DNA of 64,000 nucleotides. Source: Phytophthora sp. 'mugwort' (taxonomy: Eukaryota > Oomycota > Peronosporomycetes > Peronosporales > Peronosporaceae). The DNA is taken from positions 1,426,001 to 1,490,000 of the forward strand of contig JAUCEF010000016.1 of the NCBI GenBank assembly GCA_033558025.1, read 5' to 3'. Under the pieces are notes generated by a model. The model was not told the DNA's origin, ran no database searches, and saw only the letters and a program-made list of their open reading frames with translations. This document shows, in pieces, positions 1-11,623 of this stretch. Within the stretch, counting starts at the first letter, position 1. Every line of letters begins with the position of its first letter. Both the position numbers and the translations under genes were made by a program.

Positions 1-446
1 GAAACGTACTACCAATTTCAATCGGTGTCCAAGAAGGGACCAAGTCAAAGAAAGTGCCACAGCGTTTAAGTAAGAGTTTCGTTAAACTGCGACTTAAAAT
101 GCGACGGGAGTAGGGATGATTCGTGCACGATTCGTTTGGCGCTCAAAACAGTTTATTACCATTATATCCACGAAACCAGTTGCACAACGGCATGAAAACG
201 ACAATCCGGTCGAACTGCATTTATCACCCAACTATGACCCGTAAATGTATTACAAGTACAGCCCGAGGGTGGGGGGCCTTTCACTCTTCGAATTCCGCAT
301 CGGCGGTCAAGTTGCACTGCAGTTGTTGCTGCCCAACGTGGCGTGGGGTTCATTGGGTGCGTGCTACCCTGCTCTGGACGGTAAGCACTCCACAAGAGGA
401 GCCTGGAAATTACCGCGATCTATTATCCTGCGGTTGAAGAGATTTA
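1..446. other. No recognisable gene; upstream flank of hAT remnant
   Basis: Short open frames occur on both strands here, but none has a recognisable domain and they overlap one another. The stretch lies immediately upstream of the start of the hAT transposase remnant and may be its 5' flank. No terminal inverted repeat was identified. Confidence 0.4.
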
Positions 447-2319
447 ATGGAGTCTGCCGGCTCACAAGACTCGAGTTCCGCGACAGCGCCGAGTCCGGAG
501 CAAAACCCTGGGCGGCCTAAATCTCTACTATGACATTACTTCAAAGCGACGAGGAAAGCAGACGGCGTTACGAAGAAGCTGCCCGATGTCCGGTGCAAGA
601 AGTGTCGGAAGTATTTATGAAACGCGCAGCCGTCAGGCGGGTTGATCCAGCGTGGCCTCTGCCGCCGAAACATATTAAAAGATAGAGGCTGGAGTGGGCA
701 TCTGGTACCAAACAAGCTGACGAGGGTCAAACAAGAGAATGAACCCTCCTGCGGGAGTTCGTGAGCTTGTGAGTAGTGATGTGGATGGTGATGACGAGAC
801 TGACGAAAATGATATTTTTTCATACGTCTCGCAGCCCGGCAAATATGTCGAAGAACAGTACCAGCGTGCGATCGCAAGGGCATTTTACGCTGCTGGATGG
901 TCGTTTCAGAATGTAGGCAGGAAAGAGGTTCAAGACATGCTTCGGTTCTTTGCCACGGGTGTCAAACTTTCAAACGGACACAATCTAGCTGGCTCCCACC
1001 TTGACCATGAATACTTTGAGCTGAGATCCAAGGTAATCAAGTTCATTTGAGACAATATCCCGTACATCGTCATTATTACGGATGGATGGACCAATTCGAA
1101 GCACCAATCCGTCATCAACATCATTTTGACGGGGCCGGAAACGAGGCCTGTGTATTGGCGCTCTTTTGAGCTTGGTGGAGAGCAAAAGACTGGAGGATTT
1201 TTGGCTGAATTGCTTTGCAACGTTATTTTGGATTTAAAGGAAGCTTTGGGAGATGAAAACGTATGTTGGGTTGTGACTGTCAGCGTTCCCAATATGCTCC
1301 GCGCTCCAGAGATACTTGAAGCTTCTCGAGAAGGCTTTTTCGCTACCGGCTGTGCAGCTCATATTATGAATCTTATCCTCAAAGATATTTTCAAGATTAG
1401 CGAAATTGCTCAAGTCCTGACTAAGTCTCACGCCACTTCTCACTTTGTCCGAAACCATTCTGCTGCATTCTCACGGTTTAAGACTTCACAAATGGGGTCC
1501 AAGGTAACACGCCAACGCGTCGTAAAGTTGGCTTGTCCTACCCGATGGTTTAGCAGTTAAAATTGTGTCCAGATTATGATGAATATCAAGGCCGTTATTT
1601 ACGCCGTCTTTTCGGATTCTAATTCATGGCGCGCTTCAACAAGAGCGTTAATTTTGCAATGGTTTTGGCGTACGTGAACGATGAAGAGTTTTGGCGAAAC
1701 GGGAAAGATGTACTGAAGCTTCTAAAGCCTGTTCACGAGTGTCTTGCGCTGTCTGGGAGCGACAGTGTAGTATTTTTTTTGTCTACGAGCAGTTTCGGCT
1801 GCTGCTGAATCATTCTGCATATGCGTCATCAGGATCTGGTAACAAGCAGACTATACGAACATTAATTCCCTTTCGTTGGATTGAGATGCACTCAATCCCT
1901 ATGAAGATCGCATATCTTCTTGACCACACAAGAAATCGGAATTCTTTTACTGCTGCGGAAGAAGAAGCTACTAAACTACAGGTCTACGATGCCGTTCGAC
2001 ACATGAAATACTCATCTATGCAACTTGCATCTTTGCGTCATGAGCTCGCTGACTTCATCACGTTAGTTGCAGATTGGTCTCTGGAAATGCGGGAGGAGCA
2101 ATCCCAGTATGCTCCGTTTGAATAGTGGGGTATGCAAGACCGACAAATTCCGCTTTCAAGACCGATCGCCCGAAGATTGTTTCGATCCCATCCTCGTCGG
2201 CAGCCAGTGAGCGATCGTGGAGTGCACATGGCTATGTGCACTCCGACCGACGCAACAGTATGGAACACGAACCCGTTGACAAGTCCCTTTTTACATACAA
2301 CACCTCTGGTGATCTATGA
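447..2319 (+). pseudogene. hAT-family transposase remnant (BED finger, DUF659-like core, C-terminal dimerisation region)
   Basis: hAT transposases are nuclear DNA-binding enzymes that cut and paste their own element. The probable original start is the ATG at 447, giving a Ser-rich leader. A BED-like zinc finger follows (CKKC about 590-610, later W-S-G-H-L about 690), frameshifted and interrupted by stops. The core at 1051-1560 contains TDGWTN, GCAAHIMNLILKDI and FVRNH, the typical DUF659/hAT sequence. The hAT C-terminal dimerisation motif is at 2170-2300 (ERSWSAHGYVHSDRRN). At least four frame changes or stops (about 528, 1048, 1558, 1800, 2124) break it, so it cannot make a full protein. TIRs were not delimited. 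Family assignment is firm; the exact ends are not. Confidence 0.85.
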
Positions 2320-2868
2320 GCTGTGCATAAAATCATTTTTACCGTCCCCGCAGATCAGCCTGATGATCCAGCGACTTCCTGTTATACCAGCAGTTATGAA
2401 TCCGACGGAGAAGAGAAGAACGATTCAAACAGTGGTTTTGAAAGATTTCAAGCATGGAGGAGCCGTGTGGACGACGGCTGCGAGGTCGCGTTAAAGTGTA
2501 GATGACCTGAGGAGGGCTAGCCCAAGCGATATCCATTCATTTCGCGGCCACATCGACTGAATATCTTACACAGTCAAACGTTTATTAACCGAGTTAGTAG
2601 CCTCGTCAACTGCGCCTATGTTGATGGGTAGGTAGTTAAGGTTCATTTATTTATGCATTCCAGCTTCTTCATTCAATGCGTTCTTTCGTAAATACTTAGG
2701 GAAGCATCACGCAACCTTGTCCCTCGTTATGCATTTGCTGTGTTATGTTTTTTATGCACGAAACATTGGTTTATAATGCGCTCAAAACAGGGCACGTAAC
2801 ATCACTAAACTGGAGTATATTCTACAAATAGTTAGGTTCTCACCGTTTCTAACGTTAAGAAACGCAAA
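2320..2868. other. Intergenic, no feature seen
   Basis: About 550 bases with only short overlapping frames. Nothing resembles a domain, an RNA gene or a repeat shared with the rest of the window. Confidence 0.4.
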
Positions 2869-4824
2869 ATGATAACGCATCTTCAGTACCCTCTCACTTT
2901 TCATCGTTGTTTGTATCTCTTAGTGCGAGACTTAATCCCGCGGCGCCAGCATGAAGAGGCTTGGAGTACGTTTAGCTACATTTGGGAGCTTGGATTGCGG
3001 TACAAGTCGAGTTGCAAGGACGTTACTTCTGGATCGACTGAGTCGGCTCAAAATGTACCCAGTCTTACCCGAGTAATAACGATATTTCTTCTCTCGCCAC
3101 TGCCTTGTCTAATTCTAGCAGTCTTGATGGAGGCATGTCCCGTTAGCTGATCCGGAAGACGGAATTCGGGCTAAGTGGGTGTTCCTGATCCGCTTTGGTT
3201 TCGTGATGGGGCTGATGGTTGGCTCGATGGTATTTCAAATGGGTCGGAATGCCCGGCACTCATATATAATGAAGACCAGGCAAGTTCTCACAATCTCAGT
3301 GATGTCTGCAACCGCAGCTGTTGCCACCCTCTACACTGTTGGTTCGATGACAGTCTTCCCTGTTGCGTTTGCTATGCTGCTCGCTTCGCCACCATCCGTC
3401 GTCATGTACGGAATCTGCTTTGCAGTTTTCTGGGGGGGGGGCTCTATTTAAGGCGGACCCGTTGATTCAAAAGTCCATAAAGCAGATGACAACGGTACTA
3501 AACTGCCAGATTTTGCTTACATTGATCTACCCGATAGAATCTACGGATTCATGTCCTTTACTGGTGTCTCCCAAACAATATTTGTCGTGGTTCTTCCGAT
3601 CATCAAATTGGTTGCCAAGAACTGGGTAAGTCGAGCCCTGGCTGGCTGTAACGACTTAAAACCCGAGGCTGTCATCTTTAATGTTGAAGTGTTAACGCAT
3701 TCTACATTTCAAATGCGCTTCAACTAGCGTCAACCCGAGCTTCGACGATCACAGTCATGGTGGGTAGATCTATTTCAGTTTTGGCTGTCAAGGTATGATA
3801 CTACGAAAATTCTGAAAGAAGTGAAGGTGTTGATGACCAGGATACCGGCAGAGCATCCGATCGCCACGGAAAACTTTGTGCAGGTGGCGATGCGCTTGTT
3901 GGATCTCGAGACGCAGCAAATATCAAGAACAATGAGCCACATTGCTGATGCCTCGCATCCGACTTGGCGGGCACAAATCGAGTCGTGGGTGAACTCAAAC
4001 ACTAGTGTAGAAAAACCAATCTATTCCATAAGTGAACTGGAGCACGACGATATCGACAAAAAAAGCTTCGGATCAAACACGTAAGCCATCTCGTGGAACG
4101 CGAGTGCTGCCTATGGGCTCACGCCAAATTCAAGAATGGATACAACATACTCGTCACTATTGAGGTAAAAAAGGTAAATTCATTGGGGGACCAAGCTCCT
4201 CCTTTGAACTCGACGCTATTTTTTCGCGAAATGAGCGCGCTCTCTTCATTCGTGAAAGCGATCGGGTTCTGTTTATCACCGAATACCTCGTTCTGGTCGA
4301 GTACGTGGAAGTGGTACTCTCTATTATCTACTGTAAGCGCTTTTTTTGAAACTTGATCTTTATTTTAGTTGCTAGACAATCTCTACCAGTCTAACGTCTC
4401 TTTTTTGCTGACACGTGCGCTTCAAGTGGTTGTTTATAATCTTCACAACTGCGCGTACTACCCAGCATTGGCTAATCTTTTTAGCTCCGAGTTTACATCG
4501 CGCATCTCCAACGTCCTGATTTACAGTTTATTGGAGTTTGCTTCGCTGCTTCTGGCGATGCTGTTGTTGAAACGCCTACCGTGTTGTTATCTACCCGCCA
4601 ACTCTCATTCGTGCTAGAGAATCAAGCCGGGGTCATTAAGGGCAAGTTGGTGATTCTTCTCGTTTACATCAAGCAAATTTCGTTGGTTCATATCGGTAAA
4701 GTCAATATTTTATTCCATTTTCTTAAAACTTGTGCTTTTTTTTGACCACATTGTTGCTGGTGTCAGGTGCCGATTTCAACTTTAAGTTTGCTTGGTTGCA
4801 TCATCCCAACTCGAGCCCATGAGT
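2869..4824 (+). pseudogene. Decayed multi-span membrane protein of a Phytophthora-type family
   Basis: The pieces add up to one polytopic membrane protein. An N-terminal part ends with a hydrophobic stretch (PLPCLILAVL, about 3090-3130). PLADPEDGIRAKW follows at about 3140-3175 after a one-base shift. Next come two or three membrane spans (3180-3450), a segment with YGFMSFTGVSQ (about 3540-3570), a linker (3821-4084), and a C-terminal part with NLHNCAYYPALANL (4440-4475), LENQAGVIKGKL (about 4615-4650) and GADFNFKFAWLH. Two probable introns are seen, 4333-4368 (only 36 bp) and 4696-4766 (71 bp, GT/AG); splicing the second joins H-I-G to A-D-F in frame. A run of ten Gs near 3432 and several stops break the frame. 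I recognise the conserved pieces as typical of a large Phytophthora paralogous membrane family, but I know no function. Confidence 0.6.
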
Positions 4825-5065
4825 GGCGATAGAGAATTAATGAGTACAGGATTGACGTGTCGGCACTCCACTACGGACAATTAGTTGCAGGAGCTTCATA
4901 CATACTGAACCATTTTCTAGCACGTCATCTTGGAGAATACGCGTCGTAGTATACATTTACGTTTGTACGCTTCTAATACTCGCGCACTCTATCAACTGGA
5001 TTGTTCCTAGCTGAGTTGATTACGAACATCTGAGATGCGAGCTCTAAGCAAAGTCAGACTATACG

Positions 5066-5258
5066 TATATCTGAAAGCGTGTGAGTTGGGGGAGGGCGGC
5101 TAGAATCAGAGTGAGCCGTCTCCCGCAGCTCGGGCGGATGGAGGCCACGTGGCCCCCTCAACCGCCGTACGTCTGCTTTATATTAGTTTCAGTATAATAA
5201 TTCTATATTCCTCTAGATCCACATCCTAGTGGCTACTTTTATAGCCAAGCCGCATACA
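5066..5258 (-). repeat. 3' LTR of the Ty3 chromovirus
   Basis: Matches 11624-11814 as a direct repeat; the shared core includes GGCGGCTAGAATCAGAGTGA and ends in GCATACA. ATACG immediately precedes it. Because the element is on the minus strand, this is its 3' LTR. Its plus-strand side faces the antisense gene, so it could also supply a promoter for that gene (inference). Confidence 0.88.
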
Positions 5259-5441
5259 CTCACCCAAATCGCATCCCTTCAGCGAGTCAACATTCCCGAA
5301 AGAACTCGCTCTGAATTGTGCCGTTGCTGTCTTGATTCGTCCGACCCTTTTGCCTCTCGCTGCCTTTTGGTGGCCAGATTCTTGGGGGCTTGGATAAGTG
5401 TGTTGGTGAAGGTACTTCTCCCTGTGCTGTCTCTCGATAGG

Positions 5442-6614
5442 ATGTCTTCGCCCCGTAACGCAGCCGCTGGGGCCCCTGCGCCTTCTCAGCCGTCGCGCGT
5501 GCCTTCGTCGACGCTTCCTGCGCCCCACGCGCGTACAGGTCCACCCATAGTCTCGTCTAGCTCATCGGCGTCGGACGACTCGACCGGTAGCTCGCCTGGG
5601 AGCCCTGTAGTCCCTGCGAAGTCGCTCGAGGAGCAGATGTATGAATTCCTCGTAGAGGACTCCGATGTAGAATCAGAATCAGATCCAGAATCAGGTACAG
5701 AATCAGGTGTAATTACCCCAGCGGTCGGTACGGGCCTTACGACGACAGTGACGAAGATGTTCCGTCTCGACCGCAGCGCACTCGCTTGCGTCGCGGTGAT
5801 TGAAACTTCTCACTGGCATCCGCCACAGCCTGCGCCACCAGTCCGTCACCCGTCGACGAACCACGCGAACCACTACGATCCAATGGCTCAGTGGGATTAC
5901 AGCGCTGAAGCTGGTATAGTGCGCTTGCTGGACGTCCATGGTGAGTCGTCGCATCGGTGTTATTTGGTCCACTGGAAGGGCACTCCCTTGCAGATGAGCT
6001 GGGTCTGGGAAGAGCAGCTGGACAATGCGACGACCCCGGCCCATGATGGAACGCGTGCTTGCTTGGAAGGCTGCCGACACCTCGGAGCCCATTACCAGAT
6101 GGGGTAAGGAGCGCGATGTTGTGTCGGAGGCTAGGACTTGTTTCATGGACGCTCTCCGGTCGGCGCTGTATTACCTTGGTCAGCCGAAACTAGTCACGAC
6201 GAACATGTGGGACGCATTCGAAGACACGCGACCTCCCGAGTTTCAGTACCGCGTGACGCGCAACGATGCCACGGAGTTCTTCAAGTTGTTGCAGCGTCAA
6301 AGCGTGCCTTTGAACTACAACCGCTTGTGGTTAATCTTCTCTCGAGCCCCACTGCCAAGATCGATACTCTCCATGATTTCTGCAAGAGGCTTGAAGCTAG
6401 TGCCTACATCGTGAGTGCTGGCGAAGATGGACTTGGACACTGTTTCGTCGTGATCTCGCATGGTACTGGCAAGCAACTCATCTCGCTCGATGACGACGAC
6501 GCCAAGAACGATCTGCCGATGGTTGTCATGCCTCTCCGCTACCAGGCATGGGTCAATCACGTGAAGTGGATCTGCCGCGTCGAGCTGCAGCCGGAGTACC
6601 AGTGTCGCCACTGA
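5442..6614 (+). pseudogene. Antisense chromodomain + papain-like cysteine peptidase gene carried inside the Ty3 element
   Basis: This gene runs opposite to gag-pol, between integrase and the 3' LTR. The ATG at 5442 is preferred because it starts a Ser/Pro/Ala-rich leader; the frame stays open upstream into the LTR (ATG at 5229). An acidic Ser/Glu stretch is at 5620-5715. A chromodomain follows (about 5905-6030; CYLVHWKGTP then SWVWEEQL). After a one-frame shift near 6060-6105 comes a segment with TCFMDALRSALYYLG (about 6133-6180). After a second shift near 6335 comes DGLGHCFVVI followed by an Asp-rich turn (about 6425-6510). A Cys in C-x3-A-L, then G-H-C-F and a later Asp, is the spacing of a papain-fold Cys-His-Asp catalytic set. 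That assignment is from motif shape only. The chromodomain suggests chromatin binding. Two frameshifts make this copy a pseudogene unless they are sequencing errors. Confidence 0.6.
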
Positions 6615-6726
6615 AAGCGCAAGCCCAAGACTCAGCGCAAGCGGAAGAAGCGTTTGAAGAGCAGCAACAATAGCAAGGGTTGTAGATCGGGAATGCATTT
6701 GGCCTTTGAGCCCCCCTCAGAACTGT

Positions 6727-6921
6727 TTATCTTCTTCGTCGCTTCGTTCGCCGGGTTGCCTCAACGCCCGCAATGAGGTCTGGAATTTGCGTGACCCCTG
6801 ATTCCCAAGTTGGCTTCTCCTCTCCCAACCACCCCACAAGGAATTGCGTACGTCCTTGGTGACGATGCTTTCCCAAAAGACGCTTGACAATCTGACCGAC
6901 ACTGCCGTCTGCCAGAATCAC
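6727..6921 (-). pseudogene. Integrase C-terminal chromodomain of the Ty3 element
   Basis: The frame reads VKRLLGKHR, FLVGWLGEEKPTWE and later IPDLI, a typical chromodomain that ends many chromovirus integrases and directs insertion to marked chromatin. It overlaps the end of the integrase frame by four bases in another frame, so a frameshift separates it from the enzyme. Note that the same element also encodes a different chromodomain on the opposite strand. Confidence 0.75.
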
Positions 6922-8060
6922 GTCACCTGGTCGAGATAATCGAGGTGACTCCTTGTACGACTTGGTTTCAACGATCCCGTGTTGAAGACTGGATGGAGCT
7001 TGTTTTCAGCCTGGATGTTGAGCTCGTAGGCATGGTTGTGCACCTTCCGCGCGACCGTGTACGGTCCAATCCACTTCGGTCCAAACTTCGTGGAATTTGG
7101 TAGGCCAGAGTGCTTTGGGTCGAGGTGCTTCGTGCTTAAGTACACTTGGTCCCCAACTGCGAGGACTTGCTCATCACGGTTCCGGTCGTAAATATCGCGC
7201 ATTCGCTCTTGGGCTTCAGCTAGCGCTTCGCGGCAGCGTAGCAGAATTGCTGCTTGATGTTCGTGGAACTCGGCGCCGTGCCGAATCGTGGGTATCCGTA
7301 CCAGTTGCTTCGTCGTGAGTTGAAGTGGGTTCAACGGAATGTAACCCAGATCCGCTTCGAACGGCGCAAGCTGTGCGCTGGAGTTAACTGTCGAGTTAAT
7401 GGCAAACTCAGCGTTGGCCAAGTGAACGTCCCAGTAATCCTGCAGCGGACCAACGGAGCAGCGGAGATACTCCTCCAGCATACGGTTCATTCGCTCAGTT
7501 CGTCCATCGCCTTGCGCTAGGTGCGCTACGGTCATGCTCAGCTTCGTTCCGATGGACTTGAAGACGTGCTGCCAGAAGTTGGACACAAACTTTCTATCGC
7601 GATCAGACACGATGTTGGATGGCATGCCGTGCAGCTTCCATATGTTGTCGATGAAGAGTCGAGCAACACCTTCAGCCGTCAGCGTTTCGGACGCAGGCAC
7701 GAAGTGGCAACGCTTGGTCAACCGATCAACGACGACCCAGATGGAATCAACGTCTCTCTTCGCTCGGGGTAGATCCGTGATAAAGTCCATGGAGATGGAT
7801 CGCCATCGCTCATCCGGAATGCACAGTGATTCGAGCGGTCCTGGGGTTTCGTCAACCGTGGCTTGTTTCTTCGACAAAGCTCACAGTCGGCGATGAATCT
7901 CTAGATGGACTTGAGCATCTTAGACTAGTACCAACGACGTGCAAGTGTCAAGTACGTCCGCTCAGCACCGGGATGACCACCGTAGTTAGTGTCGTGGCAC
8001 TCGCTGATGATCGTCTGCCGCAACTTCAGGTCGTTGGGCACGACAATGCGAGGCACGTTA
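6918..8060 (-). pseudogene. Ty3 integrase (zinc-binding region, DDE core, GPY/F region)
   Basis: The integrase inserts retrotransposon cDNA into the genome. The 319-residue open part is 6918-7877. The core shows D in MDFITDLP, D in VSDRDRKF and E in GRTERMNR, so the D,D(35)E triad is present. The C-terminal part has GPYTVARKVHNHAYELNI (GPY/F module) and HPVFNTGSLKP. Upstream, in a broken frame (about 7878-8040), are ISECHDTNYGGHPGAERT and then C-E-L-C, the HHCC zinc-binding domain, interrupted by stops near 7893 and 7924. Wild-type-like catalytic residues make this the best preserved part of the element. Confidence 0.88.
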
Positions 8061-8297
8061 TCGGCTGGTGTTTGATACCACAACAATCCCACCGCTTCAG
8101 AATAACAGCGATACTTCTTGTGGTGTTGCTGTACGCGTTTCGGTTTTGAGCCAGCTGTACGACGCTTGATCGCTGAGAAGATTGTTTGATCTCACGGTCC
8201 TCCTTGTACGCCTTCTTGATGCTGGAGATCAATTCGGAGTTGGTAGTCACGTCGCTGATCGCCAAGCTGAAAGAGGTATCGTCGAAACTTCTTACGC

Positions 8298-9599
8298 TCA
8301 ATTCATGGAAAACTTTGTCTCCGGTTGCAAGTCGGACCTTCGCCTCAGTGCATCCGCGATGCTGTTCTTCGCTCCGTTCAGACAAGGGAAGGTTGGTTGG
8401 TACTCCGCGAGGATGTCGTACCAGCGCGCTAGTCGTCGATTGGCCATCTTCTGCGTGAACAGGCCTTCAGGACTCTTGTGATCTGTCTCGATAATTGGCG
8501 GTTTGTCTAAGCAGTAGATCTCAGCCAGAGCGTGAACGATCGCTAGAAGTTCCTGCTGCTGGGTTGGGTAGTTGAGCTCCGCTGACTTCATCTTCCTACT
8601 GGTGTACGCAATAGGACCTCACCACCATCGACAACATGGAAGAGTACTCCACCCACAACGAACTTGCTCGCATCCGTTCGGAGATGCATAGGCTGGTTGA
8701 AGTCTGGCAGGTACAGTACCGGTGGGTTGCACAACCGCCGCTTCAACTCTTTGAAGTTCTGCAACTGCTCGTCGTTGAAGTGGATTTTCGTGTTGTGCTT
8801 GTTCTGCTTCTTCAGGAGCGAACATGGTCGCAGTTAGTGAAGCGTACTCCGGGCAGAAACGTTGTATGTAGCCAGTAAGCCAAGGAAGCTGTGAAGCTCC
8901 TCTTGCGTTCGAGGTATGGGCCAGTCCTTGATTGTCTGGACCTTATCGGGATCCATCCGCGCTCCATCTCGCCCAACGAAGTCACCTAAGCACGGGATCT
9001 CGTTAGCGCAGAAGACACAACTTGGCAAGCTTCACGTAAAGCTTGTTATCGCGCAAGATATCCAATATCTTTCGCAACGCTTCGAGGTGTTTGCTAATAC
9101 CTGGGACTTCATGAAGATGTAGATGCCGTCATAGAAAGATTTCGTGTTCTCCAAACCACGAAAGAGCTTCGATGTCAACCGATGCATCGTCGCAGGTGCA
9201 TTACAGACTCCCATGGGTAGTACCAGGTACTCCCAGAGCCCATTGGTGCCTGGAACGCCGTGAACTTGATGTCTTCTTCGCGCATGCGAACTTGGTAGTA
9301 CGAGGACATCAGATCCATCGTCGAAAACCGATGTGCACCCGACATGCGTTCAAGATGTCTTCCTTCCTTGTCATTGGAATACTCTGGCGCACAGTGTTCG
9401 AGTTCAAGTATCGGTAATCGTGAACAATTCTCCATCCAACTGGCTTGCGGACGCAGAACGTTGGCGCAGCATGTGGGCTGATGCTTGGACGGATGAGTTT
9501 TTTCTTCACCATGTCTTCAACCCAGCGTATGATTTCGCGCTGCTGTTCCGGTGATTGTCTCCATTGCTGCCGATACATCGCAAGGTTCGAATCTTTCAC
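8298..9599 (-). pseudogene. Ty3 reverse transcriptase and RNase H, broken
   Basis: RT starts near 9599 with MYRQQWRQSPEQQREII, then SPHAAPTFCVRKPVGWRIVHDYRYLN and a palm region with MDLMSSYYQVRM. The active-site region (about 9100-9135) reads FYDGIYIF where the family has a YxDD box. The second catalytic Asp is Gly, so polymerase activity should be lost. The thumb/connection is at 8834-9028 (GDFVGRDGARMDPDKV). RNase H follows at 8298-8825 (YPTQQQELLAIVHAL, ETDHKSPEGLFTQK, RRLARWYD). Several frame changes separate the pieces. Confidence 0.85.
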
Positions 9600-10816
9600 G
9601 TCGATCCGATCCTCGATGTCGCGTTTCTCGGGCAGATTTCTGGAAGTTCCGGACGAAACACACTGTCCTTGTACTCCACGAGTAGCTGGAAAGCTGGATT
9701 GTCTTGGAAGCTATCCCAGTCCGTCTCCAGATATCGTTGTGCCTTCGCACTTCCGACGTTGTCGGGTTGATCTTGCCGATGCAGTGATCGAGCAACTTGC
9801 TTGATTGTCTCGTTCGACAGGACCATCATGAAATCCGGTTCATTTATCGACTTGGGCTTGATTCTCAGGAGCTTTCGCAATCTCTTTTGCGTGATGTACT
9901 TGGTCTCCACACCAGTCTCATTTACCACGCCAATTGTGAGCATCTTCTTCACGAAGGTGTCTTTCCCCTTGACACCGCTGCTCCCATGAGTCTCTCCTGC
10001 AGTACCCTCGCGTTCTGGCGACTCCACGTCGCGCTCTTCTACCGAACCCTTGCCGGTTGACGCGTCTTCTTGCTGTCCGCGGACAACACTTGGGGTTTCT
10101 TTCTGCACTGCGTCGCGATCCGGACTATCTACAGACTTCACATCCGTTTTCAGCGCGGCGCCTCGACAGAAATCGGGTCTTTTCGCCGACAGGCGTTTCG
10201 CCTCGACAGATGTCCGAAGCCCGGAGGCAATCACCGGTCCGCTTTCCTCGATCGGTTCGCAGGTGGCACCTGTCCGCTCCCAGCGCAGAGTCTTCACTCC
10301 TGTTCGTTGAATACGTCGACTTCTCCAGTCGATTTGGAGCTAAACATCCTCGAAGAATAGAATTTCAAGGATGCAGTCAAATTCGTCGGGGATCGCATAG
10401 ACTACGGCAACACCCTTGTATGCCTCGTCTAGCCCCGACACTTACTTGAATCTCGAGAGGTAGAACTTCCAGTTCCGCTTCCACGATTTGGTTGTTTCCA
10501 AGCTTGACGCGGATGTTCTTGTCACTGAACTTTGTTGCCCGAAGCTGATGCTCTGCGACCCAGTGGTTGACACATAAATCGTGGTCGCCCCGCAGTCCAG
10601 CAACATATTTCGCGTCGATATGACCTTACCAGCCGCGTGTATCTCACCAGAAACGGAGAACAGCGGCCGGGTCTTGTATACAAAAGAGTTTTCATTCAGC
10701 ACGTAGAGGCTAATATTATCAATCTTAGTCGTTCTGGTTACACTGTCGGCCACGTCAGAACGCTCATTCACTGACGTGGTTGCTCGTTTCCCTGCTTGTC
10801 TTTTTTTTTCTTCCAC
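9600..10816 (-). pseudogene. Ty3 aspartic protease and protease-RT linker
   Basis: The protease part (10442-10816) contains MLLDCGATTIYV, matching the D-[ST]-G-A core of retropepsins with Cys in the middle position. The linker (about 9596-10297) has the TKYITQKRLRKLLRIKPKSI segment common to oomycete Ty3 polyproteins and ends in EYKDSVFRPELPEICPRN, which leads into RT. Frameshifts near 10440 and 9600 separate it from its neighbours. Confidence 0.7.
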
Positions 10817-10825
10817 GCAAAGCAG

Positions 10826-11611
10826 TTAGCCCTGCTGTGACCTGGCTTCTTGCAAAAGAACAGGTACGATTTTCGGCGCGCTTGGTGTCCGACTTCGGCT
10901 TGAAGCGACCCTTCCAGCGAAACGACTTCCCCTTAAGGGTTTGCCATTGGCTTGGGATCGGCCAGCCGACAACGATCTCTTGTCTCTGTCCGAACGACTC
11001 TCTCTCACTTCTTCGACGAAGTGAGTCACTTCGTACTTGACGGCTAAATCCATAGCTTCACTCAGCGCCTCGGGGTTCTCGAGCTTGACATAGCTGCGCG
11101 TGCGAGGCTTGAGACCGTTCGCATAGCCAACACCTGGTCGAGTATGCTCATGCCTTCCACGGGGAAGATGAGAGCTGAGTACTCGCCGTTGTACGTCTCG
11201 ATGTTCGCTCTGCTTGAGTCGCTGGTGCTTCTCGCGCAGGACGGCCTCGTAGCTCGACGCTTCGAAGTGTTGGGGTACATGCTCACGGAAAATCCCCCAC
11301 GTGTGCTCCTCGCTTCTCGTCGTCGAAGACCGGTGCAGGAACCACCCCGAGGCCGGCTTTTCCATTGCCGACCCGGCGATCCTCGGCAGTCGTGTGCTCG
11401 TGTCTTCGATCAGGATACCGTTGATGTGACACGCGTTCTCGATCTGGAACAGCCATTTGCGGACGTCCTCCCCGCGCTTGCCAGTGATCTTTGGCAGATG
11501 GGTGGGCACTCGCGTGCGATTAGCCATCACTTGGTTGAGCCGGTAAATCTCGGCTTGTAGCTGGGCGATGGTCGGCATGGGCTCTTTCGGTCGGGTTGAT
11601 GGGACCAACAA
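10826..11611 (-). pseudogene. Ty3 gag, with degenerate zinc knuckle
   Basis: The 261-residue frame has a retrotransposon gag domain (KWLFQIENACHINGI early, then EKPASGWFLHR, FREHVPQHFEASSYEAVLRE). It forms the particle shell that packages element RNA. In the next frame, about 10815-10865, FFCKKPGHSRANCFAW is a CCHC zinc knuckle in which the first Cys is replaced by Leu. The start Met at 11611 lies right beside the primer-binding site. Confidence 0.82.
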
Positions 11612-11612
11612 G

Positions 11613-11620
11613 TGCTACCA
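11613..11620 (-). promoter_or_regulatory. Primer-binding site, initiator Met tRNA type
   Basis: The plus strand reads TGCTACCA, so the element strand reads TGGTAGCA, the complement of the usual 3' end of initiator methionine tRNA. It lies 3 bp inside the 5' LTR, where reverse transcription would start. Confidence 0.7.
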
Positions 11621-11623
11621 GTA

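Noticed and set aside
5229..5441. N-terminal extension of the antisense gene beginning inside the LTR (ATG 5229)
   Set aside because: The open frame passes through LTR sequence and lacks domain content; the ATG at 5442 begins the Ser/Pro-rich leader. The upstream start remains possible.
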